A stretch of 64,000 nucleotides of DNA from Ariolimax columbianus. Taxonomy: Eukaryota; Mollusca; Gastropoda; Stylommatophora; Arionidae. Below, piece after piece: positions 32,270 through 44,329 of this stretch (position 1 is its first letter; each line of letters opens with the position of its first letter). Under the pieces are notes generated by a model. It worked only from the letters and a program-made list of their open reading frames with translations, did no database searches and was not told the origin of the DNA. The stretch spans positions 113,815,764 through 113,879,763 of the forward strand of contig JAVGWX010000003.1 in NCBI GenBank assembly GCA_036924085.1, written 5' to 3'. Both the position numbers and the translations under genes were made by a program.

Positions 32270-32720
32270 GGGACTAACGCGCAAGTAATACTTCAGAAGA
32301 TACAGAGAGGATGGATGAGGTTGGAGTGGATAGCAGCTGTTGAGGCCTCAAGCCTCCAGGGGTTGACATGAATCTACTGCCCCGATCATTCTGGTGCTCA
32401 TGGCAACGAAAGAGCTGACATCTTGGCACGTTTGTGACGGATATGAATGATATTTTGAATACAATCAGCGATCGTTTGTTGGATGAGGACACCGAAATAG
32501 ATGCATTAGCAATCCACAGACTGCAAAGTTTCGACATCAAACGAGGTTCGACCGGAGTGGGGCTCATGAGAGGACGGAGCAGGAGAGTGTACAACCAGCG
32601 AGTTACAGGGACTATCAGCATCTAGACCCTGCACCATTTGCTAAGAGATACCGAGCGCCTATGGGTATAGCGGGATTGCAGGGACGTCGATTCTTAGAAG
32701 CAGAAACAGAAACTTAAACA
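32270..32720 (+). pseudogene. LINE relic: RNase H and downstream region
   Basis: Translation gives LEWIAAVEASSLQG, then after a stop YCPDHSGAHGNERADILA, the fourth catalytic motif of LINE RNase H. It continues with ALAIHRLQSFDIKRGSTGVG and RGRSRRVYNQRVTGT. The latter part recurs in the relic at 1731-1925. Stops show it is inactive. Confidence 0.75.
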
Positions 32721-32864
32721 ACACTTCAACCGTCCACGAATTTGTTAATGTCTCGCGCTCAAAAGTTTAATTTATAATTTCATATTCAAGTCGTTATTCA
32801 CAGAAGAACAAATTGAGAGTGACACAGGCTTCTCTTGAGAGACGCTTGGTCGGAATCACTCTCC

Positions 32865-33235
32865 ACAACTAACACATACATAATCTCCACAACCAACATA
32901 TACATAATCTCCACAACTAACATATACATAATCTCCATAACCAACACATACATAATCTCCCCAACCAACACATACATAATTTCCACAACTAAGATATACA
33001 TAATCTCCACAACCAACATATACATAATCGCTCCAACCAACATATACATAATTTCCACAACCAACATATACATAATTTCCACAACCAACACATACATAAT
33101 CTCCACAACTAACATATACATAATTTCCACAACCAACATATACATAATCTCCCCAACAAACATATACATAATTTCCACAACCAACATATACATAATCTCC
33201 CCAACCAACATATACATAATCTTCACAATTCTAAC
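32865..33235. repeat. 24-bp minisatellite, about 15 copies
   Basis: Units of aaccaacatatacataatct plus ccac repeat every 24 bp. All frames stay open (8-residue period), which explains 140-codon frames on both strands. Confidence 0.95.
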
Positions 33236-33254
33236 CTACGACAACTGTCCTAAG

Positions 33255-33370
33255 TGAATCGTGGGGTAATATATGAGGTAATATAGGTAATATATGCGGT
33301 AATATAGGTAATATATGCGGTAATTTAGGTATATAGGCCATATATGCGGTAATATATGCAGATAGGGCAC
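33255..33370. repeat. Short AT-rich tandem repeat
   Basis: Seven or so irregular units of ggtaatatatgcggtaatat type. Confidence 0.8.
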
Positions 33371-33648
33371 AATATAGGTGGGCAGGTCCCACGTTGCGAT
33401 GAAACGATGGAGCACGGCAACAGCAGCCTGGTACCACTGAGGCAAAAATGGCCCGCAGGAAAGATCTCCAACGTGTTGGTCAGACTACCTTGCTGCGCGC
33501 AACAACATCCGAGACGCCTCTGTTAGAGCGACAACTACCCACTGGACTTCCATGGCTCAATGATACATGGTCAGTTGGAGATGAAGTTAATACCCGCACC
33601 GTCGCTGAGGAACGGGGCATCAAGAAATAGAGCATGAATCCATCTATC
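33371..33648. other. Unassigned; 60-codon open frame at 33448-33630
   Basis: An open plus-strand frame (start MARRKDLQRVGQ) without recognised similarity or splice context. It is probably chance or an unrecognised transposon fragment. Confidence 0.3.
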
Positions 33649-34200
33649 AGAATAATTGACAGAGCTTGTACTTTGATTGTTGTAAAGTATAATATTGATA
33701 ATAATTGACAGAGCTTGTACTTTGATTGTTGTAAAGTATAATATTGATAATAATTGACAGTGCTTGTACTTTGATTGTTGTAAAGTATAATATTGATAAT
33801 AATTGACAGAGCTTGTACTTTGATTGTTTTAAGTATAATATTGATAATAATTGACAGAGCTTGTACTTTGATTGTTGTAAAGTATAATATTGATAATAAT
33901 TGACAGAGCTTGTACTTTGATTGTTGTAAAGTATAATATTGATAATAATTGACAGAGCTTGTACTTTGATTGTTGTAAAGTATAATATTGATAATAATTG
34001 ACAGTGCTTGTACTTTGATTGTTGTAAAGTATAATATTGATAATAATTGACAGTGCTTGTACTTTGATTGTTGTAAAGTATAATATTGATAATAATTGAC
34101 AGAGCTTGTACTTTGATTGTTGTAAAGTATAATATTGATAATAATTGACAGAGCTTGTACTTTGATTGTTGTAAAGTATAATATTGATAATAATTGACGA
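33649..34200. repeat. 49-bp minisatellite, 11 copies
   Basis: Units with agcttgtactttgattgttg and aaagtataatattgataat repeat every 49 bp with nearly no divergence, so recently homogenised. Confidence 0.97.
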
Positions 34201-34299
34201 GGAGAATAGAATAGTCTAAACTGTTATCGTATCAGTGCATGAGTCACACGTCATGAATCCCAACGACACGTTTTGTTGTGACTTAAGTCATCATTGGAT

Positions 34300-34985
34300 C
34301 ACGTGAGTACGAGTGATTGAGTAGCAGAGTGATTGAGTAGCAGAGTGATTGAGTAGCAGAGTGATTGAGTAGCAGAGTGATTGAGTAGCAGTGATTGAGT
34401 AGCAGCGTGCTGGAGTTGCAGAGTGATTGAGTAGCAGCGTGCTGGTGTTGCAGAGTGATTGAATAGCAGAGTGATTGAGTAGCAGCGTGACTGAATAGCA
34501 GAGTGATTGAGTAGCAGAGCGATTGAGTAGCAGGGTGATTGAGTAGCAGAGCGATTGAGTAGCAGAGTGATTGAGTAGCAGTGAGTGAGTAGCAGTGATT
34601 GAGTAGCAGAGTGATTGAGTAGCAGTGATTGAGTAGCTGAGTGATTGAGTAGCAGAGTGGTTGAGTAGCAGAGTGGTTGAGTAGCAGAGTGATTGAGTAG
34701 CAGAGTGATTAAGTAGCAGCGTGCTGGAGTTGCAGAGTGATTGAGTAGCAGCGTGCTGGAGTAGCAGCGTGACTGAATAGCAGAGTGATTGAGTAGCAGC
34801 GTGACTGAATAGCAGAGGGATTGAGTAGCAGAGTGATTGAGTAGCAGCATGACTGAATAGCAGAGTGATTGAGTAGCAGAGTGATTGAGTAGCAGAGTGA
34901 TTGAGTAGCAGAGTGATTGAGTAGCAGAGTGATTGAGTAGCAGCGTGCTAGAGTTGCAGAGTGATTGAGTAGCAGTGATTGAGTA
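34300..34985. repeat. 16-bp minisatellite, about 44 copies
   Basis: Units gattgagtagcagagt with variants (gcagcgtgctggagtt, gcagcgtgactgaa) in a higher-order pattern. The long minus-strand frame at 34850-34299 is a repeat artefact. Confidence 0.95.
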
Positions 34986-35460
34986 GTAGATTGGTCAGGA
35001 TGATTGAGTAGTAGATTGGTTAGAATGATTGAGTAGTAGATTGGTTAGGATGATTGAGCAGTAGATTGGTTAGGATGATTGAGTAGTAGATTGGTTATAA
35101 TGATTGAGTAGTAGATTGGTTAGAATGATTGAGTGGTAGATTGGTTAGAATGATTGAGTAGTAGATTGGTTAGAATGATTTAGTAGTAGATTGGTTAGAA
35201 TGATTGATTAGTAGATTGGTTAGAATGATTGAGTAGTAGATTGGTTAAAATGATTAAATAGTAAGTAGAATGATTGAGTAGTAGAGTGATTGAGTAGTAG
35301 ATTGGCTAGAATGATTGAGTAGTAGATTGGTTAGAATGATTGAGTAGTAGATTGGTTAGAATGATTGAGTAGTAGATTGGTTAGAATGATTGAGTAGTAG
35401 ATTGGTTAGAATGATTGAGTAGTAGATTGGTTAGAATGATTGAGTACCAATGTGAGTTAT
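34980..35460. repeat. 25-bp minisatellite, about 18 copies
   Basis: Units gattgagtagtagattggtt plus agaat. It clearly derives from the adjoining 16-bp repeat by gain of an attggtta segment. Confidence 0.95.
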
Positions 35461-35474
35461 AGTAATTGAGTACC

Positions 35475-35640
35475 AAAGTCTACCGAAGACGGATGTGTCG
35501 GACCGAAAGGTGCAAATATCACAGTCAAGCTGTAAACTAGCGACACAACGCATTCCGTTCTCCAGACTACATCCTACTAGTTACAAACCCCTGTTCAGGG
35601 CTTGGTAGCGGGATATTGAGAACGAACACAGAAGAAGATG
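35475..35640 (+). mobile_element. Short SINE-A subtype inside a minisatellite
   Basis: Begins at the core (gaagacggatgtgtcggacc) and ends ggatattgagaacgaacaca then gaagaagatg. Its host array (gagtaccaaagt) resumes directly afterwards. It shares subtype bases (aaactagcg, ttctcc) with 44125-44270. Confidence 0.88.
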
Positions 35641-35815
35641 AGTACCAAAGTGTTAGAGTGATTGAGTGTAGAGTGATTGAGTGTAGAGTGGTTAGAGTGA
35701 TTGAGTGTAGAGTGGTTAGAGTGATTGAGTGTAGAGTGGTTAGAGTGATTGAGTGTAGAGTGGTTAGAGTGTAGAGTGGTTAGAGTGATTGAGTGTAGAG
35801 TGGTTAGAGTAGTTG
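35640..35815. repeat. 24-bp minisatellite, about 7 copies
   Basis: Units gagtgattgagtgtagagtg plus gtta. Third member of the gattgag family in this region. Confidence 0.93.
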
Positions 35816-36900
35816 CTACTCGCGACGTTAGTGTTAGGTTCCATCCCTGATGTACACATGCATTAGCCTACCCAGCTGTAAATGAATACCCGCCTTGATG
35901 TTAAGGGGAAGACACGTCAGAGAGGTTGGAAACTCTATATCAAACGAAAGCTGAGGCCAATACAATGAAGTCTCTAGCCGCTCTAACATGGTGACTGGTT
36001 GCTATGGGACTTCGGTTGAGAAAGGCCCCATTTATCATTACCACCACTTTGCCTAGAAGTGTGTCGAGCTTTTTGAACCAGGGGCGAATTTCTCACACAG
36101 AGACGCCTATTTGGATCCTTATCAGTTGAGCGTGTTGAGAAGGTTTCGAACCACCCTGTCCGGCGATGGTCCGGCGCTTGAGTAATCTTACACAGAAACG
36201 TCGAATCGTGACGCCTGCTGGAAAGGAAATACGGCGCGACGGGAAATCCGGTACTTGGTAAAAGTCTCGAAACCAGATGCTTGCGATTGGATGCGCCGGT
36301 TAATTACAAACGAGGAGAAGGAGAAGATAATTAGGTCTTCTTTGAAGCATGTCCGTTCTTTTATATCTTGAAGGTATCCCACTTTTAATCACAGTCTTTT
36401 GGTTATTTCATAGGAGCCATCCACAAATATTGGATCTGGAGGCTAAAACTTGAGCAGCAATAAATAGGGATTGACCATAACAAAGAGCTAGAGCCCAAAT
36501 CCAACCCGTGGACTGATAAAATTACGATATATGATTGGATTTTTCGAGAAAGATTATGTACAGTTCAGGTCGCGAGTAGGCCTACGAAACACAGTGAAGA
36601 CTTGAAGCATATATGTGACTTAAGTCCGTCGCGAGCCAATAACATATGTGCCTCGAGTCGCGTGTGAAGTTCTACTGGTCGTCCTGTCTTTTCTCACATG
36701 ACAAACATAAAGATTATACAGTAGCTAGAATGATTAACATTAACGAGAGTAGAAAGCTCTTCAATTTATAAACTTACATACCATGTAAATCGCGCAAGCC
36801 AATAGCCCTCTAAGAATGAAGTAGTCTTCAGGTTTGAAAGAGAGTTCTAGAAACAAAATTCCATATACGATACAAATATGGTCACTGTTGCAGCGGCGCC
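35816..36900. other. No gene seen; tRNA-SINE fragment at about 35865-35950
   Basis: The string cctacccagctgtaaatgaa and the following cgccttgatgttaaggggaa match the 3' part of tRNA-SINE copies. The rest is unrecognised. Confidence 0.45.
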
Positions 36901-36904
36901 TTTT

Positions 36905-37295
36905 ACATTATTTGTCTTCCTTCATTTCTCAAACTCCCACTACCAAGCCCCTGAAAAGAATTTTGCAAGTAGCAGGATGTTGTTCGGAGAACGGAATGTG
37001 TTGTGCCGTAGTTTACAGCTTGGCTGCGATATTTACAGCATTTCGGTCCGACACATCAGACATTTTTTAGTACCGGGTTAGTCTTCCCTCTTCGATGCCT
37101 TCTCCTTAGCTAGTCTGATCTGTTGCAGCATGTTATCCAGGATCACTGCTGTGTGTGTAGAAGAATCTTGACAGCTCTGATTCACTGGCCCTGACGCTAG
37201 CAGTCAGCTATAGGTCCATGACCACTGCAGCTCATCCACTGCTCATCCACTGCTCATCCACAGCTCATCCACTTCTCATCATCTTGATCCCGTCC
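36905..37295 (-). mobile_element. SINE-A copy
   Basis: Reverse orientation, with ctcccactaccaagcccctg, gagaacggaatgtgttgtgc, ccgacacatcagac and a head region expanded by a small ctcatccactg triplication at 37220-37265. Confidence 0.88.
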
Positions 37296-37309
37296 CCGTT
37301 ACAGTGAGA

Positions 37310-37510
37310 CATCTTCTTCTTCTTCTTCTTCGACGTTAGTCCTGAAAAGGAGGTTCGTGATGTGTTGTTTACAGCAAATTTGCGCCTTTCAGCCTGACAC
37401 ATCCGATTTCGGCACGCCATATCTCTTAGCCAGGCTTCGGTGTGTTTCCAGGGCCACCACTATGAGTGACTGATTGCTGTCAGCCCATTCACTGCAGCAT
37501 CTCTGGTCCT
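37310..37510 (-). mobile_element. Diverged SINE-A-like copy with (TTC)n
   Basis: Starts with a (ttc)n tract, then gttagtcctgaaaaggaggt, cctgacacatccgatttcgg and ctgtcagcccattcactgca. Of the older subtype seen at 20250 and 39230. Confidence 0.75.
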
Positions 37511-38029
37511 TACAGGGGGGGGGGGGGGAGTTGTGCCCTAGCATTTACAGTTACTCTTTCATAGGCATAGGAACGATTTTACATAATAATATTGCAACCA
37601 CCATGCACAACCCACTTTATTAGCTTTTTACGACATGCTTTGAAGGTTACAGTTGTTCCATTATGTGCCACTAGGTTTGCTATTCGAAGCTACATACGCT
37701 GAGTTACCTGTTGACGTTTCTTTCCTAGCAGGTTACGATGGACCGAAGTCATCTTGGCTGTAATGCAATGAAAGGCCTCTCCGTAGGGTTATAACTACGG
37801 TCTGGTTGGCCAGACTGCTGGGACACGGCCTGTTTGCAGAATAATAAACTAGGACGTAAGGTGAGGATCTTGAACATTGTTTCGCGTGACTGATTACTCT
37901 TTGCTTTCTCCACACCTACCACTTTGGTAAGTAGGTAAAGTAATAGTAAATATCCCGTCACGTCATGCGGCGCATAGAAAATATGGTATTAGGACCATAT
38001 TAGGACCATTATGTTGCACATAGTGGATG
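37511..38029. other. No gene seen; G-run and old dispersed fragment
   Basis: A G homopolymer of about 13 is at 37516. The segment around 37615-37650 (ttagctttttacgacatgct) is an old dispersed fragment also seen near 16895 and 48500. Confidence 0.4.
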
Positions 38030-38130
38030 GTGTGGTCGGCATCACGCCGGCCGCCTTTACTTATCAGATTTTTCTGCTACTCAAATGGGAAGCAAATGCA
38101 CTAACCACTGCGCTACCACGGCCCCCATTA
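38030..38130 (-). mobile_element. tRNA-derived SINE head relic
   Basis: On the minus strand it starts gggggccgtggtagcgcagt and continues ggttagtgcatttgcttccc, a tRNA A-box region almost identical to the SINE at 60396. The B-box half is lost. Confidence 0.65.
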
Positions 38131-38139
38131 CTCTGGTGA

Positions 38140-38850
38140 TGATGATATATCCCTTTTAGCTGTGAGCTGGCAGCTGTTGCCAGCCCAATGCCTCCTAGAC
38201 AAAAGCACACGTCCTCCTCAACTGTTGTAGTGATGTGTAGAGTATGTTGAGTATGGTGGGGCGTGGTGGTAACAGCAGGTTCCGCAGATCGGCCAGCCCT
38301 GGACACAAAGTCAGGGGTGTTCGAATATACAGTTTGGTTCACGTAGTGGGTCTAATCTATTTTGATGTTTGTTGAGAAGGGCATGGCCTGTTCTCAGCTT
38401 GAAGATCAAACTCTTAGTTTCAATTTTTGGCTGGGTCCTAGGGATCTGGTTTTGCTTGGTGTAAAATATACTCGGCCTGTCTGGGATGTGGCCCAATGAT
38501 CTAACCACTCTCGTTTATAGTTATTTTTCAGGGTTTGCTTGCAGGTTTGTAGTGTGATGCTAGGTAGTGGCTGTGGTAGCATTGCCCCGCTTCTGGCCAG
38601 CTCATCAGTCTTCTCATTCACTGGGACTCTAACATGGCCAGGTATGTACTGAAGCACTACTTCCGCTCCATAAAAGGTGGACAATTGGACAATTAATTTG
38701 GAGATGTTATTAACATCTGGAGATAATCTGTTTTCCAAGGCTTCCATTACTCTGGTAAATGCCCCATTAGAAAAAAAAAGATTAAAACTGGGTTTCTCTG
38801 GATTTACGAGAACTAGAGTGTGAAAGGGCGCAGCGGTGCGCAAAAATGTA
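38140..38850 (-). pseudogene. LINE relic: RNase H and C-terminal region
   Basis: The minus-strand frame from 38843 includes VVLQYIPGHVRVPVNEKTDE and LARSGAMLPQP, the RNase H end motif with the usual GN replaced by VN. In another frame it has IFKLRTGHALLNKHQNRL, and finally LRRTCAFVWE-like sequence (with a stop) near 38190. The RNase H acidic residues upstream are absent and frames are broken. It is inactive. Confidence 0.75.
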
Positions 38851-39229
38851 TTTAGACATTGGCGAAACAGATACAGGCCTATTTTGGTGTCACGAAATGT
38901 TGGTTGATGAATGTACAGGGTTTAGGTCTGAGTTGTGTCCGGTTTGAAAAAACAACAGGAACCACTGTAGCGTTCCAAGAATTACGTTATATGAGACTAA
39001 AAAAAGCTGTGCACGGAGCTAGCAACTTCATTATCTTAAAACTATTGCTATGACACTGCAAATTATTGGATATGAGCTTTTTTGCAAAGGGCCCAGTTGT
39101 TTCACCTGGAGCAAAAATACGAATCAATTGATGTAGAGGTTCACATCCGAAAATGGATTCTCCATCCGAGGTAAAGAGCATTTTAGTGCTGCTTACGATT
39201 TGAGATCTGTGCCGCACGGCTAGTCAGTC
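38851..39229. other. No gene seen
   Basis: Unrecognised intronic sequence. Confidence 0.5.
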
Positions 39230-39520
39230 CATACATTTCGTTTTTTATTTTCGTCTTCGGCGTTCGTCCTGAATAGGTCGTTGTGTTGTAGTTTGTAGCG
39301 AGGCTGTCATATCTGCGCCTTTTGGGTCCTACACAAACGATTTCAGCTGTCTTTCTTTTGGGTACCGAATTTACCTTTCTACTGCGATTTCTTGTCCACT
39401 AGTGCAGCCCGTTTCCAGGGTTGCCACTTGGAGGCAGAATAGTCTTGGTCAACTCTGATTTGCTGACTCTGAAGCAAGCCGTCAGCTATGAATTCCTGGT
39501 TGCTTCTGCTTATTCACTTC
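39230..39520 (-). mobile_element. Diverged SINE-A-like copy (older subtype)
   Basis: Contains cgttcgtcctgaataggtcg, tgtagtttgtagcgaggctg, ttgggtaccgaatttacctt and a gctgactctgaagcaagccg head. Confidence 0.72.
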
Positions 39521-39679
39521 GGCCCATATTTTGTTTCAAGAACTTGAGGTTGTGAACATTTCGGAATATCAATCACCCAAATAACACCAAAAGGACTACC
39601 TTGTATTGAATGTAGCGTGGATCAATAATATTAGAAAGGTAAACCATACCCGCGCGCACAAACTACGGAGAGGAAAGGT

Positions 39680-39680
<1 letters not shown>

Positions 39681-39727
<47 letters not shown>
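39681..39727. repeat. (GA)n microsatellite
   Basis: About 23 GA units, uninterrupted. Confidence 0.98.
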
Positions 39728-39730
<3 letters not shown>

Positions 39731-39934
39731 CATATATCAATCACAGTGTACACGTTGCAGTCTTCAGTCGGATGGACGTAATGATTACGACCGTCTTCTA
39801 ACTAGCCTTAGCGGAGTGGGCGATTAAATGCCTGTTACGTGGCGCCTGAAGGGCCCAATTACAATCTGCTTAAGTCACATACCAAAGGTCGATGTTAAAT
39901 AAACAAAGCAGAGATTAGTGACTCGGAGGCAAAG

Positions 39935-40430
39935 CTACTCTCTCATCATATCTAGTACTAACAACTTGGAAGGGAAGTTACTCTCTCATCATATCTAGTA
40001 CTAACAACTCGGAAGGGAAGTTACTCTCTCGTTATTTCTAGTACTAACAACTCGAAAGGAACGTTACTCTCTCATCATATCTAGTACTAACAACTCGGTA
40101 GGGAAGTTACTCTCTCATCATATCTAGTACTAACAACTCGGAAGGGAAGTTACTCTCTCATCATATCTAGTACTAACAACTCGGAAGGGAAGTTACTCTC
40201 TCATCATATCTAGTACTAACAACTCGGAAGGAAAGTTACTCTCTCATCATATCTAGTACTAACAACTCGAAAGGAACGTTACAAAGGAAAGTTACTCTCT
40301 CATCATATCTAGTACTAACAACTCGGAAGGGAAGTTACTCTCTCATCATATCTAGTACTAACAACTCGGAAGGGAAGTTACTCTCTCATCATATCTAGTA
40401 CTAACAACTAGGAAGAGAAGTAAGTTACTC
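39935..40430. repeat. 43-bp minisatellite, about 11 copies
   Basis: Units with gggaagttactctctcatca and tatctagtactaacaactcg repeat every 43 bp. One unit at about 40270-40290 carries a partial duplication. Confidence 0.96.
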
Positions 40431-40754
40431 TCTCAGTCTAAGTTTTCATGTTGCTTTCAATAGAGAAAAAATATACGATTTACCAAAGTTTCGAATGTAT
40501 GCTCTTGAGGTCAGAACACCGGCATTCAAAACGCTCAACCAGCCGCTTTTTAATACAATGTTTTGATTGAGGTCCTATAACCACGTAGATTTGGTGATCT
40601 GTTGCTTTCTTTGTTAGGATCAGCGTTTGTCTTTCTTTAGGCAATAACGGCGACATTAAGTTCTTCGGTTTTTGTCACTCTTTCCTATCTAGGACAGAAG
40701 ACTGAATTATTCATGGATTTGCACAAACCAGACAATCATAAAAATCCCACTGTC
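40431..40754. other. No gene seen
   Basis: Unrecognised; the degenerate string ccggcattcaaaacgctcaa may be an old tRNA-SINE remnant. Confidence 0.35.
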
Positions 40755-41305
40755 TGTGCAGTGTAATGTGGCCTTCTGGCTGTAATGTAGTCTGGTGACA
40801 GTGTAAGATAGTCTGGTGACAGTGTAGTGTGACATCAAAACTGTGCAGTGTGACCTGAAGACTGTGCAGTGTGACCTGAAGACTGTGTAGTGCGACCTGA
40901 AGACTGTAGTGTGACCTGAAGACAGTGTAGTGCGACCTGAAGACTGTAGTGTGACCTGAAGACAGTGTAGTGCGACCTGAAGACTGTAGTGTGACCTGAA
41001 GACTGTGTAGTGCGACCTGAAGACTGTAGTGTGACCTGAAGACTGTGTAGTGTGACATGAAGACTTTGTAGTGTGACATGAAGACTGTGTAGTGCGACCT
41101 GAAGACTGTGTAGTGTGACATGAAGACTGTAGTGTGACCTGAAGACTGTGTAGTGCGACCTGAAGACTGTGTAGTGCGACCTGAAGACTGTGTAGTGTGA
41201 CATGAAGACTGTAGTGTGACATGAAGACTGTGTAGTGCGACCTGAAGACTGTAGTGTGACCTGAAGACTGTGTAGTGTGACATGAAGACTGTAGTGTGAC
41301 ATGTT
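40755..41305. repeat. 18-22-bp minisatellite, about 27 copies
   Basis: Units of gacctgaagactgtgtagtg type with 18-, 20- and 22-bp length variants. Minus-strand frames up to 233 codons (His/Thr/Ser-rich) arise only from the repeat. Confidence 0.95.
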
Positions 41306-41309
41306 GAGT

Positions 41310-42010
41310 GTGTGTAGTGTGCACTAGTTCATCCACTGAAAAATTATGTTCAAACAACTGGACTGAAATACAGGCCCTAATTACTGCTGCAGAAATGATT
41401 AGCAACACGGCAAGTCATTCAATCAGGCTGTATTCCATTCATGCGAAATGTCAGGCTCTGCAAGCCCTCAAGAATGCTAGACTACCAGAGCTTAAGAAAG
41501 CCTTGAGTGAACTAAAAGTAAAGAGAATTGTAGTGTTACAGTGGATACCATCACACTGTGGCATGCCAGGAAATTAAACAGCAGACATATTGGCAGCTGA
41601 GAGAGAGAGAGAGAGAGAGAGCGCCACGAGAACAAAACGAACAAACAATCACCTTTCAAGAAAAGAAGACCCTTATACAAACCAATAGGAAAGTTGACCA
41701 ACGAAATTCAACTATCAATACCTTAATCGAACGAAGCAAGTTTTCCTGTTCTACCTGAGAGCGGGACATAACAGGTTGAATAGTCATGTACACAGACTAA
41801 AATTGGCTCCATCGTCAGTGTACATGCGAGCAGGCAGGACATACATCTTTACATATCCTGCAAGACTTATTTGCTTAGTCATTGTGTACCCGAGCACTGG
41901 CCCAAGGAGACGAAAATCCACACCAAGCTGTTTGGAAGCCTCAGTACAGTGACCTTTATCCGCAGAGCTGGACTGCACGTGTTGACGTAACAAGAAAGAG
42001 AAGGATAAAA
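41310..42010 (+). pseudogene. LINE relic: RNase H to C terminus, split by (GA)n
   Basis: The plus-strand frame carries WTEIQALITAAEMIS, ALQALKNARLPELKKALSEL and then IVVLQWIPSHCGMPGN, the third and fourth regions of LINE RNase H. A (GA)n run (41598-41622) interrupts it. Downstream frames give RKVDQRN, LRAGHNRLNSHVHRLKLAP and a final FIRRAGLHV-like end near 41970. The catalytic Asp of motif 2 is replaced by His (SIHAK for SDS.S), an inactivating change. Confidence 0.8.
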
Positions 42011-43254
42011 GTATGTAGTGTCGCCTAGAAACAGTACCTCCATACAAGAATAACAGAGTAACAGTCTATACGCCTCATGGACCTCGGCTATCAATCGTGG
42101 TCACAGACGATCGGCGTGACGGGCCTTGGTCGTCTATTCGGATTATTATTATTAATGTTGTTATTTATAACATGGTGAATAACTCGTTTTCACGGATACC
42201 AGAAAGATATTAGCACTCTCGGTTAGTCTTCAGTCCTTTGATGGCACACTGCCGGTGTATCATTTATTATGTGTGCATTTATGACAGGCCTAAAAAAGGA
42301 GAAATGTAGGTACAATGAATATATTTTACACACAGTGTACCGCGACTTCTCTGACTTAGAGAGCACACTTTACCAAAAACTGCTGAAAGATCGGACAAGT
42401 GCCGAATATAATGATCGGCCATATTAGTGGAATGCCTAAAGACGCAACCCTTACAAACATATACATTTGTCAATGTGTTACCTTTGTCTTATTGAAAGAG
42501 TTCAGCGTGGTTGGAGCGCTTGCTTCTCATTGGAAGTGTTCCGGGTTTGCTTTCATGTGGCAACACACAACCGTAGGCCACCACAAAATCTCAGACGCCA
42601 GATCGCCATGACGCCTAGAACGTTGCCGATGCGTCATTTGCATATCACTACCAGTGTCGTATTTACTCTCACAATACCCTCCATCGCGTACATCTCCCGT
42701 CACCCCACACCCAGTTTAAATGAACGTGTACTTTTCTATTCTTCATTCGACTTTGAAAGTCAGACTGCCTGCGTGGTGTTACGCAGTAGCTAAGGCATGC
42801 CACAAATAAAGACTTGAAAGAATATGGAAGTATTTCTTTGAAGAAAACATCTTACATTTATACATTTAACATTCAGATTTTCGAGAATAATTCCCCGGCA
42901 CTCTCCTGCATGTTGCATGCACAACCCTACAATTAATGTTTGGTCTAGTGGCTTATATAGCTCCCTTATTTTTTTTACCTGGCTCATATATCCTTAATAA
43001 ATGTATCACCCTGCAATATCGTCTACCCAGTTGTAAATGGACACATATCTTACAGTCAAGGAGAGCAAAGGCATGAGAAACTGGTCATCCACCTCCACCC
43101 CCCCCCCCCAAAAAAAAAGAAGCAAATATATGCAAAATGATTGTGTCACTGATGCCTCCAACACTTCATCTCCGACTGCACCGACTGCTTATGTGAATAC
43201 CTTTTCCCTTTACGTGGACGTCTGAGTCTTCTTTATTATGCATGCCCTTTCGCA
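42011..43254. other. No gene seen; tRNA-SINE fragment near 43020-43090
   Basis: At 43020 the string gtctacccagttgtaaatgg resembles the tRNA-SINE 3' part. A C/A homopolymer junction is at 43097-43118. No coding region recognised. Confidence 0.45.
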
Positions 43255-44125
43255 CCAGTTACTAAAGCATAAATAGGACACTGTATTTAGTTCCTTAGGT
43301 AGGACACCGTACTCCGTTGCTTAGTTTAGCCGAGTTACTGAAGCATAGGTCGGATACTGTATTTAGTTCCTTAGTTTAACCGAGTTACTGAAGCTTAGGT
43401 CGGATACTGTATTTAGTTCCTTAGTTTAGCCGAGTTACTGAAGCTTAGGTCGGATACTGTATTTAGTTCCTTAGTTTAGCCGAGTTACTGAAGCATAGGT
43501 CGGACACTATTTAGTTCCTTAGTTTAGCCGAGTTACTGAAGCATAGGTCGGACACTATTTAGTTCCTTAGTTTAGCCGAGTTACTGAAGCATATGTCGGA
43601 CACTGTATTTAGTTCCTTAGTTTAGTCGAGTTACTGAAGCATAGGTCGGAAACCGTATTTAGTTCCATAGTTTAGCCGAGTTACTGAAGCTTAGGTCGGA
43701 TTCTGTATTTAGTTCCTTAGTTTAGCCGAGTTACTGAAGCATAGGTCGGACACTATTTAGTTCCTTAGTTTAGCCGAGTTACTGAAGCATAGGTCGGACA
43801 CTATTTAGTTCCTTGGTTTAGCCGAGTTACTGAAGCATAGGTCGGACACTGTATTTAGTTCCTTAGTTTAGCCGAGTTACTGAAGCATAGGTCGGAAACC
43901 GTATTTAGTTCCTTAGTTTAACCCAGTTACTGAATCATAGCCCGGGCACTTTATTTAGTTCCTTAGTTTAGCCCAGTTACTGAAGCATAGGTCGGACACT
44001 TTAGTTCCTTAGTTTAGCCCAATTACTGAAGCATAATTCGGACACTTTATTTAGTTCCGTAGTTTAGCAAAGTTACTGAAGCATAGCCCGGACACCGTAT
44101 TTAATACCTTAGTTTAGCTCATTCC
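43255..44125. repeat. 50-bp minisatellite, about 17 copies
   Basis: Units with ttactgaagcataggtcgga and ttagttccttagtttagccg repeat every 50 bp, with 46-bp variants lacking tgta. Degenerate at both ends. One further unit follows the SINE-A fragment at 44270-44300, so the SINE inserted into the array. Confidence 0.96.
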
Positions 44126-44270
44126 TGCCGAAGACGGATGTGTCGGACCGAAAGGTGCAAATATCGCAGTCAAGCTGTAAACTAGCGGCACAACGCATTC
44201 CGTTCTCCGGTCTACATCCTCCTACGTACATGTACCGGGAGATTGAGAACGAACGAAGAAAAAATAAGAA
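44126..44270 (+). mobile_element. Short SINE-A subtype inside the 50-bp array
   Basis: Starts gccgaagacggatgtgtcgg and ends gggagattgagaacgaacga then agaaaaaat. The same subtype and same start as 35475-35640. Confidence 0.88.
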
Positions 44271-44329
44271 CTCAGTTACTGAAGCATAGGTTGGACACTA
44301 TGTAGTTCTTGCGACTGGCACAAAATGTA

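Noticed and set aside
33448..33630. 60-codon open frame
   Set aside because: No similarity recognised and length within chance expectation for this window.
33649..34200. CRISPR-like array of evenly spaced repeats
   Set aside because: Spacer and repeat are both conserved from unit to unit, so this is a simple tandem repeat. The genome is eukaryotic.
40707..41408. Open minus-strand frame of 233 codons rich in His, Thr, Gln and Ser
   Set aside because: Composed entirely of an 18-22-bp minisatellite with three equivalent overlapping frames and no non-repeat conserved domain.
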